Positions 47,940-60,172 of a DNA stretch of 64,000 nt are shown piece after piece. The stretch is from positions 28,940,361 to 29,004,360 of the forward strand of contig JAAONU010000003.1 of assembly GCA_012932295.1 (NCBI GenBank). The letters run 5' to 3'. Below the pieces are notes generated by a model, which was given only the letters and a program-made list of their open reading frames with translations, had not been told where the DNA came from and ran no database searches. Positions within the stretch are counted from its first letter, which is position 1; each line of letters starts with the position of its first letter. The position numbers were made by a program, and so were the translations under genes. The stretch is from Cyclina sinensis (Eukaryota > Mollusca > Bivalvia > Venerida > Veneridae).

Positions 47940-50900
47940 TTATCCAATAACAATATTGTAGTTGAGTTCCCTGAGAGTATTTTGTATAAACTTGTTCCAT
48001 TTTGCCTCCCAAGATTTTAAAGCTGCCACCTTCTTCGTCTCATCTAGGGCACTGTATCTGTACGACATGAACACTTTTGTTAGAATGTGTACCAACAAAA
48101 TCATTTGAATACGCCATGTGATTAAGCTTATGAACAAAGGATTAAACGAGTGAGAGAATTCCTCCATGGAGCAGGTACCATAATTCTCTAAATTCTAACA
48201 GGGAGTAAGTTACGAACCAAGGTAACCGGCGATTTTGTAAGGAAAGCCAAGGACTTAATTTTGGCCTGTTGTTTCTTCCAATATGGCGGAAAAAGTGAAA
48301 CTTAAGTAGATGTATAAATTTCATAGTACAGATACTTCTTGTAAACATGGGATTAAGCAGGATATTTATAGTTACTTGTATGAAATTAAGAATTAATACA
48401 AGCTTGACAGGCAAATTACGTCTCATTGTCGGTTTACCACGGTAAATATTATTCACTTACATTAATGAGTTCATTGAGAGTTGCTTTAGTATTTTCAGAC
48501 CATCATCCTTGCCTGACATCGCCATGAAAGCCGCGTAGAAATCATAGGAGAGACCCCGGGCACCCCAGACAGCCGGGTCGTCCGAACTGATCACCACAGG
48601 GTACCCGCCTGCGATCAAGTATGTAGCGGGGTGGTTCTGTATGTCATCTACAAGTTTTAACACCTACAGAACGATAAATGAATGTGTTTTAAACGTATGG
48701 TTACATATAGCATATTCTATTATGCCTCGTCTGACAAAGTTCCCACAAGAAAAGGCTGGAAATCCTTCTTTCTCTTCAACTCACTCCGTCTGACCTCCCC
48801 CTACAATCAAACTGGTAACAATACTGGTACTCATAATACAGACAATTTAGATCTTAACTGTAAATCTCTTCTGATGCACTCTGACCACCAGTTTCACAGT
48901 TCAGTATGTTATTTGCAGCACTCTTTTGCTCGAGTAACACTAAATATATAACTCGTACACAAAACGATACAAATGGAGATCTTGTTTTGTGAACGGTACA
49001 TGATTTTACACGACAAAAGATTTCACTCTGCTTTAGTACGGCACAAACCAAATGAGTTACCAAGATGTAGACTTACTTGGTTGGAAATGGGATTTACTTC
49101 AATAGCTATATCTTGTGATTTGACTAATTTGAGAACCTCGGGATGTTTCGTTATGGCATAAGCATGACCTAGCCGTGATGTATTCAGCAGGACAGCGTCC
49201 ACTAGATTATCATCTACCCGTGTCCCCTCCCAGTCTGCAAATAAAACAGCATATCTCAAAATCTAAAATACAGCTTCTTCACATACTATTTTTGTTTTTT
49301 GTTTTATATAACTGATAAATGAGCTTTGAAATGTTAATTTGGCAGTTTTCGTTGTCTTCAAAACAGTAAGATTTTGTTTTAAGAACGAAAAGGAAAACAC
49401 CTAGTTGACCAATACTTTGTACTATTTACATATCTTCTCCATTATGATGTATGATATGATCTTGAGTTTTGCCTCGAGCTGACGCTCTATAATTACTGGG
49501 GGCCGGCAGCAACATACACTTCTTTGATGATCAAGACAAATACCGACATGGCTAATTGCTTGCATATTGCAGTGATTGATCAGTTTTGCTATTCCATAAA
49601 GGTAATTTTGCCAAAAGAAATCTCAATATAATTCTGTGGACTCCTCACCTGTTTCCCCGGCATGAAAGAAGTATGGCATGTCTATGGGTGGAGTTTGTTG
49701 AGCAGGGTATCTAAGGGGCTCCAAATAATCTATCAGGGGTTTCCCGGGATCTTCTTGCCCTACCAGATCATAACCAGCAAAATGCTCTGGAAACTGCTTC
49801 TTCAGCTGAATGCAGTCTTTTATGTCAGCAAGAATTTGTGCTGGTGACTTCATCCTATAATAAAAGTAAAACTCCAGTAACATGAATGTCTGTATGCTTA
49901 TGACAACCTGCCTACGAAAACTGACAGATTAATTTCCCCCAATGTTTAACAATCTTTGGAGATATAAATGCACGTTATTTCTGTGTTTTTCAACGTTTTC
50001 AGTGAATAATCCCGATATGCATCAAGACCAATTCATTGCATCGTAAAATAAACATTAATATAATCAGTAGATATCCTTTCATTGTTAGTGCAATGTACCA
50101 ACGTGAAAACATTACTATCCACGTTAAATTTCTGTGTATGGGCAAAATTACAAGCGTACATGTCGACTAACCTTAGATTTGTCTTGATGATTTTCGATCC
50201 TGTGAAGTCACTGTTTGCAGTTACGAACCTCTCCGTTGTGTCCTTGTATATACCCATAACTTGTGATGCATTGAGAACAGACCCGTCCAAGTCATATACC
50301 TAGAAATATGACAGATACAAAGGATGAAGGAAAATTCGAAACCATTGTACTGAATGGTTTGACGTCGTAACGCCAAGTACTGCATTGATTACGGTGTACA
50401 AAAACATAGTTGTACGTCACCTGTTAACTGAACAATATGAAGGGAGAGAGAAATTCCGACACAAGTTGTCATTAACCAGTATTATCTAACACCGAAAGTA
50501 CCTTGAAAACAGAAGGTAACCGAGTTACTAAGAAAACCAAAAGTAGCTTATATCAGGTGTAAAATAAAGTAAATCCTAAATAAATGATCATATACTGAAA
50601 GTGTTTACCTAAACAAAGTTAATGTCGGTATTTTGGAAGAAATCAATGACATTTAAGTTTTTCTGAGTACTCTGATAACGATTTTCAAAGACCGTAAGTA
50701 ACTTGTACCTGGTGTAAAATTAGATATATATCAATACTGAGCTTGCTGTCAATACACGAGACCTTTGTCGCCTCGAAATACAAAGCACACAATAATACCC
50801 TGCAAGAGTCCTGGAAAGCCGCTTTTACAATCTACACTGGACTGTGTTGTTTTAAAATACAAGACGGCGGGCCTAGTAAACAAGCATCGAATTACCTCTG

Positions 50901-53900
50901 GCAGAAGCGCCCTCACTTCCACATACTGAACATTGTCGGCTCGAAACTCCCTCAGGGCCTCATAGAAGTAATCACTGAACACCGGTTTGTAATTTATTAG
51001 ACCGTTAGCTCGTATCAATATCTCCTCAAACCTCGACCACACTGTGTTGATGTCCTGATCCACATTTACCTCGGAAAGGACCATTGTCTGTAGCAAACTA
51101 TGCAAAATCAAAATATACTCTAGTTTATCATTTTAATTGATATGCACTGTGCATGTGTTATACATGTAATTTTGAACTTTGGTATACAGATACAAAATGT
51201 CTCAACAACAACACATGTGCGCTCATAATCTACGGACATGTTGATGTTGCTATTCTACCTACTACGAAATGGGTAGAGAGACATGTAACAGTGCTGTAAC
51301 AGACATGAAATGGTACTGTAACAGACATGTAACGGTACTGTAACAGACACAACTAGCGTTGCTGACAGGTTTGAAAATGGTTTTGTAACAATGAAAAAAA
51401 GCAAAATAAAAAAGCTGTGGGACATCTGCGCTTGTTCGTAGACTTAAAGACTTGAATCAACTAATCTTTTTAAGAAAATTAGCAAATCTTGAAATGACAC
51501 TATTAAAGTGAACTGAACCTTAAAGAAAAATGGTCAGAACATTCGAAATCAATACATATATTCGAATAATTCAACGGAATGCACATGATTAAGAATACAG
51601 TAATAATTTGAGACAAAATGACATAAATGTACGCCCTTGTCGGGACGAGAGAGATAATTTTATTGCACATACGTAAGGGTTCTAACGATTCAGTTAGGAT
51701 GAACTATTAAAAAATACTGACGAAGTTATTGATGGATCCCTGACCCCTCACATTTGCATGATTTAACAAAGAAGTGCATTTATATTTTCACCACAAACAA
51801 TTATATAACAAAAGAGCACGTGGTAATGTTTGTCGGTACCACCTATTGTTATAAGATTTAAGGGTCATGTTGTGGATCCATGAATTACAAATCGTTTATA
51901 TGAATTCATATATAGTCAATCATCAGTTATATAATAATAAACTGTTAATTCACAGAGCCGGAACTTTCTACTAAAACAACCCAATCTGATTAAAATCAGT
52001 TCTTAAATAACGCTCTGCTATTAGGAACTGAATGTCACCAAAAGAAGTCACATTCTCATGACTTTTCCATCACCCAATCAGTGCCTAACTTTCAAGTTTT
52101 TGAAGGTGAAACCAGTTGAACGCATATGGAAAATCTATTTTTAACTGGGATCCCAAATAACTCGGCCGTTTTCTGCCATAAATGTCAAAGTTAATCGAGG
52201 AAATCCTGTAAAATATTGAGATCATTGTATGTGTTGGAAAAATTTCCAGTAGCTTTTGACATTTGATAAATACTGCATGTATACCAAAATAAAAAGATCC
52301 GTATACTTGAATATTTTCACCAGCATACCGGTACTCTACGTAATATTCATTTAGTAAATACAAATCGAAACTTTGAATAAACTTATATTAATCGAAAGAG
52401 AATTTATTCATCCTTCGAGTCACAAACTATTTTCGAAATATTCAAGATGATTTAAACATGCTATAGAAGTTTACACACTCAACATTAACACGACGTGTGT
52501 ACATGTAAACGATTAAGACGCGTCATAATATGCAGTCTCATTGGCTGGGATATAAATAACAATACTGGAAATCCAAATTATCAAGAAGATAGAATTGAAT
52601 GGGTCGCTTTCAGATCTAACAGTAGTTAGATCGTGTACTTCACTCAGACTGGAAACAACTATAACTTGTCTGAAAGGTACAAAGAGTGGAGAATTTAAGA
52701 ATACTTTCTTTTTGTAAGCACATAATCTTCTGAGATACAAGTCGCGTTTCCGAAAACGATCTGGAATGTCTAAACGTACTCTTTGTCTGGATGAGCAAAA
52801 GGTTGCAATGAGATGTTTTCTGATAACTTACAAATCATCAAATGCAGTAGCGTTCCCTGCTTCTTTTCTGTACTGACTCACCAACTTCCACGGACAATCT
52901 GAAATCAAATATTTGTGTTCCCTCTTAAATATTATTACTTCGTATGTCACCGGGAAAGCTCAGAAAGGCTTGTAAAATAACAACTTAGAGTTGTCAACTT
53001 GGTTTATTCATTTGTCTATATATTACTGTATACAGCTACATGTTTTTAGAAAACGTTTGTCTGTTTCTTCCTTTTCTCTCTTCTTCATTTCTATATCCGT
53101 ATTCTGAGTAATCTTCTCTCGTGCAGACAGCTGATAATAATATTATTATACACATTTGTGAAATAATGAGTACCAACATGCATAAGGAAAAATACTTTAA
53201 ATAATCTGACTTCAAGACCAGGGGGATACCACTAGAAACGTGACACTTTTTAAGACTTTCAGGGTGCAGTTTTGTACAATTTTCGTGACAGGAATGTAAC
53301 TTCTGTACCTATGTTTGCGGGAGGTGTTAGGAAGAACTTGAAAGAAACGTCCTTGTTGGCGTCGTAACACATGTAACAGTTATCTCTGTAAGTAACATTC
53401 TTCACCAGCCACTGCAGGTCCGCTATAGAACAGTCATGCACGTGCAATGCTCCACCTATTGGCAGGAAAATAAATCCTTCTACAGTGATATTGCTACTGG
53501 CAATACAATTCAATAAAATATTTATTGTCGGTTCATTGTACAACATGGTAATAAACATAAGCTATGTATAGCTTTTTACCGCCATGTCTCATGCCAATAC
53601 TTATTAAGACCACATGAATATTTCATTTATGTACCGGTTTCACCTAAATTATTTAACACATTAAATATTGTTATATATGTTATGAATTTTGATCTGCCTA
53701 GGATCTCGTAACTACCCACATGTCAGACCGTAGCAAATTTTCCTTGTCTCATTTATCATGAAGTTAGTGAAACTGTTGTTGTTTTCAGTAGATTTGAAGA
53801 TACTGGGTCGCATTTAATTGTTTGAAAACGGGATAATCGTTAAAATCATATTTCATTGAACTTAACCGCTTTGTAAGTAAACTATAGGCCTTTCATAAAG

Positions 53901-56534
53901 TACCTCTTATGTGACTTACATGTTTCGTGATCTAATTATTGCTTGCTGTAAAAGGTTCAATACTCGTAGACGGACAGTCGCGTTTATAACGTGGCAATAT
54001 TCAGACACGGCAGATATTCCATAAGAATCAGGCCTAGGACATGTATAACAAATACGGCACGTTTTCTTGTCTGACTAATACCACGGTGGGGAATTGTGTG
54101 ACTTTGTTTAGGTTAGATGCACGGCGACCGTAAGTCCTCGATAAGTTCAGGCTTTTCACGAATGGTTTTAGCGTGTTGCTTTCTACTTCAGGAGGCATAG
54201 CCTATCATATATACGGACTATGCCCCACAGAATTGCGTAGTTTTAGAGGTAACCCTTTGAATTATTACCGGCGACAAAATTTCACAGAGGTCCCTTTTCA
54301 TGGATAAGTAGGTTTCTTTCCACGAATCGTGCAATCGCCATTGTTTAGCGCAGTTTGCAGTGTGTCATGTATTTAGCAAGAAGTTTTACGTATCTGTCTT
54401 CTAGCTTCACATTTTAAACGAAATTTTGGCATCAAACGGAACTGATATACATCACGTACTACTGAGTATATTACACATACACTTCAACATTAAACGCTTT
54501 CAAGTCCGAGAGTTTACTGAGTTTACTGGTATCAGTATCATCTATTCATGAAAACAACCTTTATATGAAGGATCTTTGGCTGTCACTCACGCCTGGTTAT
54601 GCCTATTCTGTGCTTTTTTTTCTATACATTTGCAATTGCTTTTCACCACTCGGTTTGAAAACTGTGCTATAAAAGTTCTGGCACACAGGAATTTTATGTG
54701 CTTTTGTGCGCTTTGGCGTTATTTGCCGAGTTACTAGTATAATCCTTTTATTATCAAACTTAAGCCGTACCCAAAGATCCTTCATCAAATGGTTGTTTTC
54801 ATGAATAGATGATACTAATATGAGTAAACTCAGTACATCTCGGACTTGAAAGTGTTTAATGTTGAAGTGTACGTGAATCCTATCAACAAAAATATAGTCC
54901 GTGATGTATATCAATTCCGTTTGATGCCGAAATTCCGTTTAAAATCGAAAGCCAGAAGACCAAAAACATCACAGAGATGCGTAAAATTGCTTGCTGAATA
55001 CATGACACACTGGAAACTGTGCAAAACAATGGCGATTAGGCGCAGTTTTGTGGGGCATGAAACGTACCAACTTACGTAGATTTTTAGTCCGCATTTGATA
55101 GGCTATGTCTCCAGAAGTAGAAAGCAACATGCTAAAAACCACTCTTGAAAAACTTGAACTTATCGAGGACTTTCAGCCGCCATTATCCGTGCATTGAACC
55201 TAAACAATGTCAGGTGATTCCCCGCCGTGAATCCGATAATGTTCATGCAACACATTATACTTTCCTCCTTCATTCTTTCTTTCAATAAATGCAAAAATAC
55301 CCTTAGATCTCTATCTTTGTTTTTGAAACAGGAACATAACCGCTGTGCAAATGAAGTGAATGTTCATAGTTTGAATTATATGCTAACATGATAACTACAA
55401 GAAATATAAAAAAAGTCATAACAGAGACATATAAACTATGTCTCTGGTCATAATCAGGCATGTAAATTGATTTATTATATGGGATGTTAGAAATCAATTG
55501 CAGTTATCGGTTCTCGATATCGATTTAGGGAACATCATATGAGTGATACAATGAAAATGATATGATATTACGCGATAATAGCCCGAACAATGGTTCAAAA
55601 TGTAGTGTACATGGATATGAAAGGTCATATGCGTATATATAGTATATATATTATCATAAGATTAATACAAGCCGTGTCCTATTTATTACGACAGCTCCCA
55701 GGTTTTCTTGTCTGGTGACGTTTTACATTTACTTTATTTAGAGAGCTCTCCCAATTACTATTACATAATAAATGAACGAACATTGACTGTCGTCTACAGT
55801 TATCTGATTTTTAAATTGAAAATTATTAATTAAGTGAAGTTGGACCCATATATACATCATTTATTCTCTCTACTCAGTGTTTAGATAGTAACTCAAATTA
55901 TTTATAAACGAGACGTACTGGTGACTTAGTCGACTTACGTAGACGACTGGGCACGAGATTGATTTATTCGAGGCGGTTTGCTGCTACTTCAAACATTCGT
56001 GAACAATAAGTCATGCACCGTCTTTGTGCATGGATGTTCGGATAATTCCTAAGACATCGTCCAAGTAACCAAGTACTCGATCGGAAGAATGACTGCTCCG
56101 GAGTACTCGAGTATTTAAATTGTCGCCCTCCCTATTTTTAATCAAAATGTTCACTTACCTTTCGGCATAGCCTGGATCATTTTAAATATATCACTTTGCT
56201 CATACAAGGACTTTGATTTCAGAAAATTTATCTGTGGACCAAACGGTTTGCCATGGTAATGAGCATTATCTAATTCGACTTGTTTCATCTTTGAAAGTCT
56301 TTCATTCACAACCTGTTCATCCTTGCTGAGAACAATCTCCCCTCCTAGCCTTTCCTGTTGTTCAGCTGACAACAACTGTTGCCTTTTTTGCATGTAATCG
56401 TCTCTCAAGTTCAAATTACGGTTTTGTAGTTTTCTCGATATTGACATCTCTGAAACTGGTGTTGCCCGAGCACTGTTGTATACAGCCGTTAGATATAGCG
56501 CAAAGAGAAAGCGGCCTAAGTTATACATATCCAT
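47940..56534 (-). CDS. ADGF: Adenosine deaminase growth factor (ADA2/CECR1 family), complete
   Basis: Nine exons, 5' to 3': 56534-56159, 53455-53309, 52898-52832, 51097-50896, 50299-50172, 49854-49649, 49234-49077, 48663-48461 and 48057-47940. Phases agree; 1,605 nt, 534 residues, normal for the family. Secreted: hydrophobic signal peptide (about residues 7-24, cut near RA|TP), then the ADGF N-terminal domain (~25-115). The deaminase barrel has zinc and catalytic residues in place: ALHVHD (H130, H132), YVEVRA, FHAGETDW (H371, E374), GHAYA (H399) and SSDDP (D456, D457). The cysteines around 150-175 match the receptor-binding insert. It converts adenosine to inosine outside the cell; mollusc relatives act as growth factors. 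It ends in NSLIYSAL and an amphipathic helix, as in ADA2. Confidence 0.96.
51279..51349. repeat. Short tandem repeat, three ~23-bp copies
   Basis: Units of the form ACATGTAACGGTACTGTAAC in tandem, slightly diverged, in ADGF intron 3. The rest of the introns 51098-52831 and 52899-53308 shows no recognisable feature. Confidence 0.7.
54081..55230. repeat. Imperfect palindrome of ~1.15 kb in ADGF intron 1
   Basis: Left arm 54081-54582 and right arm ~54769-55230 are inverted copies end to end with a ~185 bp spacer. Matching anchors: CCACGGTGGGGAAT / ATTCCCCGCCGTG, 'tcctcgataagttca' / 'tgaacttatcgagga', 'catctattcatgaaaacaacc' / 'ggttgttttcatgaatagatg', and 'acttcaacattaaac' / 'gtttaatgttgaagt'. 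Arms differ by substitutions and small indels, so it is old. No clear target duplication or transposase. Confidence 0.85.
55231..56158. other. 5' part of ADGF intron 1
   Basis: No feature beyond AT-rich sequence; small ORFs are chance. Confidence 0.4.
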
Positions 56535-57369
56535 AATAACGCCAGAATTAACTTGATGGCACTGTAACTCTCAATTGACAATTCAAACTGAATCGAAACA
56601 AGTCCAAAACACTATGAGCTATCTGTCAAAATTAACTACTATGTATAGTCTGTTCCATGAAAACTATTGTCATTATAGAGAAGTGGTAAGCTAAGTCCTT
56701 TGTTGTGAGATAATTAAAACAACGTTTGTTTTTCTATGGGTAAGAGATAATATTATGTATATTTCTTGGTTACATTTGCTCTTGTTATCCTTTAAACCGT
56801 GTGAGCATAAACTGTAAAAAGACTATACATTTGTGTATATTGACAATCTAAGCAGCGAAGGTCAACGATGTTTATAACACGCAGTTTGATTGGTGAAGTA
56901 TGTTCTTTGTTCAGTTTGTTAAACCAATCAGTGGCCTTTTCTTTTTTCAGAGATTCAGCATCTCCAAAATTGTAAACACACGAAAGTTAAAGACGTGGCA
57001 AGCATTTCGGATACGCGTGTTTTACTTGATACCTTGCAGAATCATTTACTTTTCAAAAAGTTATTTGTGTAAAGGCAGTTTCCCAACGGAACGGAGTACC
57101 ATCAGAATAAAGATCGCTGAAAGGTAAAAAAGAATGGTCAAGCAGTAGAACGGTACAGTAGTTACTGTTAGTGCAACCGACCGACTCAATATACGCAGTA
57201 AACAATGTACATATAACTCCTTTAACCGTTACTATTGAGTGAGAAGGTAACACATTTTCACAGACCTTAAGACATCAACGCTTTTTGTGCAAGCCACTGA
57301 TCATCGCATCTGTCGTGTTTCCTGCAATCCACTGCAACATTTGACGAAATTTTATGGATTCTGTAGTAA

Positions 57370-57475
57370 CATGGCCTATGAGGTCAATATGGGACACCCA
57401 TCCAAGCACTAACCATGGATAACAGTGCTTAACTTAGCAGGCGTTCCAGACACTCCAACCATGTCGCTAAAGAGC
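57370..57475 (-). repeat. 5S rRNA-derived pseudogene or SINE3-type head
   Basis: Read on the minus strand, GGTTAGTGCTTGGATGGGTG matches the 5S C box (usually GGTTAGTACTTGGATGGGAG), preceded by GTCTGGAACGCCTGCTAAGT, comparable to the 5S segment GTCTGAT...GGAAGCTAAGC. The 5' third is not recognisable. Too diverged to be a working 5S gene; most likely a 5S-derived SINE remnant. Confidence 0.5.
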
Positions 57476-57689
57476 TAGCCCAACAGCGAGGCTGTTGGAA
57501 ATGCCTTATATACCCGGTGTCCACTACACTTCTAAATATTGAATTTGAGATGATTTTGTTTTTGATAAATCACTTAAAATGTAGGAGAGGTATAAAATTC
57601 AAAAGATCAAAATACACAAAAATGTTTCGTTTTTTGTCTTTTGATGAATATTTTACAATTCATATATAATGTTACCCAGGGTTGGACTT

Positions 57690-59240
57690 AACCCTGAAAC
57701 TTTACTGGCTTCACACAAGAAAAAGATCAAGGTCAACAAACTGATGTCATTGTCATGGATTTCAGTAAAGCTTTCGACAAAGTAGACCACCACAAACTCA
57801 TACACAAGGTGAAACACATGGGAGATCACATCAGTTCATGGATACAAAACTTTCTCAAAAACAGATCACAACAAGTATTAGTGGGAAACGGAACCCAGCT
57901 GATTCGGCCCGGGCTGATCAGGAGCCTCCTTGGCTGATTCGGACCACTTTTTTGGCTGATTTGACCATGTTACTGAAAAATATTCCTCATCTTTAACATT
58001 TTTTTAAGTGAGTAACTTCCTATTTTTTATACTTATCTGGCTTTATTTGATTGTATTAGGGCATTGATAAGAGTTACGCTGAAAATTTTTGGTCATATTT
58101 ATTGCATCCATTTTGTTAAATTCACAACAATAATAATAATAATATCTACATGCAGGACAATATACAATTAAAAATGGAAGTCATCAAAATTAAAGAAAAT
58201 TTGTAACGAGTGTGCCAAAAACTAAGTAGTTATATGCACTTTAATCAACACATTATAAAGTAAGTGTAAATGCCTGACTTTGATCCGGCCGTTAAATCAC
58301 GGTAATGGTTGAAGAAATAAAATGGTAAAATTATTTGGTATTTTATTATATATTTGGTATTATTACAAATAGTTCATCTTCGTTTTTAGAATTGTGAGAC
58401 TACATAGAAGATATCTTCATATTTGTGATGAACATGCCATTTAAAATAAAAGTGAACAAAAAGTCTAGGACAATTCTCTTTCAGATTTTCAGTGTAACCC
58501 GCATCATCTACAATCATATTAAGCCAGATAAGTATCAAAAATAGGAAGTAACTCACTTGAAAAAATGTTAAAGATGAGGAATATTTTTCAGTTACGTGGT
58601 CCGAATCAGCCCAAAAGTGGTCCGAATCAGTCAAGGAGGGTCCGAATCAGCCAACGTCCGAATCAGCCGGTATTCGTGGAAAACAAGGTCTCTGACAGGC
58701 TCCCGATGCTTTCTGGTGTCCCGCAGGGATAGGTCTTAGGGCCATGTCTCTTTCTTGCATACATCAATGACCTACCAGGAAGTGTCAGGGGCCGGGTGCA
58801 TCTATTTGTAGACAACACGATAGTTTATTTAACAAATCACAAGCATCTGCACAAACCTTACAAAATGATTTGCACAACCTTGAAATATGGGAAAAAGAAG
58901 GGTCAATGGAATTTAACCCTGACAAGTGTGAGTACTCAGAATACACAGAAAAAAAAGAAACATGATTAAGGAACTAAAATGGTCAATATAAGAACAAAGG
59001 CGAAACCATACCAGCCAGGTCATGCTACACAAAATAAAAAACAAACTAGTTGATGTCGATCACAGTCACCTTACACACAAAATAAAACACACATTCCTCA
59101 TCCCGCAATCAAAAACACAACTTCACATGAACTTATTCTTCCCAAGGACTACTAGACTCTAGATGAATTACCGACCAAGATTAAGGCTACCCCAACTGTG
59201 CCAGCTTTTATCAGTGGACTGAACAAGTTTCAAAGATTTT
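57690..59240 (+). pseudogene. Degenerate LINE (jockey-like) reverse transcriptase, split by another element
   Basis: 57755-57900 encodes the RT motif VMDFSKAFDKVDHHKLIHKV then WIQNFLKNRSQQVLVGNG. After an insertion the same domain resumes near 58675 with SGVPQG followed by a stop, LGPC, YINDLP and HLFVDNT; later come LQNDLHNLEIWEKEG and FNPDKCE in another frame. The catalytic ADD is VDN. Stops and frameshifts leave no functional product. Family call rests on the motif style of non-LTR elements. Confidence 0.85.
57898..58668. mobile_element. Foldback element with iterated GGCTGATTCGGAC termini, inserted in the LINE RT
   Basis: Arms of ~140 bp (57898-58040 and 58500-58668) are inverted copies. 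Outer halves consist of two to four copies of GGCTGATTCGGACC(AC), inner halves share ACTGAAAAATATTCCTCATC and 'aagtgagtaacttcctattttt'. The centre is AT-rich and non-coding. It interrupts RT codons, so it postdates the LINE. Target duplication not resolved. Confidence 0.85.
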
Positions 59241-59514
59241 AAACATTCAAAATAAATGATTAAGTAAAATCTTTAGTAAAATCTTGTTCTCTTTGTTATT
59301 ATCTTTTAGAATTTCAATGTTCCTGAGATGCACCTGCCTAGTATAGTCAGTATTGACTTTTGGCAGTAATAAGTTGAAGTCAGATGAGCTTCCTGGGGTG
59401 ATGGTAGAGAATTAGTAACTCTATCACCAATATTGACATACTTCCTAACTGTATTAGGATAACAAGTGTCAGTCACTTACCACAACCAACATTTGGACAC
59501 CAATAAAAAAAATC

Positions 59515-59590
59515 ATGTACGAGGGCTGGACTTCAACCTGTGACCTTGCACTCAGGTGCTCTTCTAACTGGATACGTCAGTAGCTAACTG
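59515..59590 (-). repeat. tRNA-like SINE fragment
   Basis: On the minus strand, CCAGTTAGAAGAGCACCTGA resembles a tRNA A-box/D-arm (AGTTGGTAGAGCACC) and ACAGGTTGAAGTCCAGCCCT a B box with T-arm. No closed acceptor stem. Confidence 0.45.
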
Positions 59591-60105
59591 CTTTATTATA
59601 GATATATATCCTGAGACAACATTAAAGAAGTTGTTAAACTGTTTGTTTATGCTTGCTTCAAATGTACAGAAATGTCATAGAATACTTTGCACTATTCTCT
59701 AAATTGTAATCTGCATTAATGCTAATGAAAACAGTCAAAAATTGTCAGATAAGTTCAACTAAACCAATGTAAGAGAAAAAGTACACTCTATGAGCTGACA
59801 CTACCACAAAAACAGAAGCACAGGTCACTACCAGCTGAGAATATGGCACAACTGCTCTTAAACTTTATGAAAACTCTTACTTCAATTGCCCCTTCAGCTC
59901 TGAAGTCTGAAATATGTGATGACCAATTGTTACTTCAAACACTCTTGTTTGTAAAAAATTAGTTGAAATATTCCAACATACACAGATGTTGGACAGTTAT
60001 GAGGGAAATCTGTTTTGCAGGGAAAATATAATATTGCCAAGACAAGAAATTCAGGTCAGTGATATTTCCACTTTCTCACTGTAATCTAAACTTCATATTT
60101 TGTAG

Positions 60106-60172
60106 GGCCAGTTTGTGAAGCAGTCAGGGGAGAGAATCGCATTCTGAAGCAGTCAGGGGAGAGAACGGCAGT
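60106..60172 (+). other. 5' UTR part of the TMEM263 ATG exon, with 21-bp duplication
   Basis: Follows a TTTTGTAG acceptor. A 21-bp sequence (60116-60136, beginning TGAAGCAGTCAGGGG) is repeated at 60145-60165, just before the ATG. Confidence 0.7.

Noticed and set aside
54846..55079. 77-residue + strand ORF in ADGF intron 1
   Set aside because: It lies wholly in the right arm of the palindrome; the inverted counterpart in the left arm is not open, arguing against coding.
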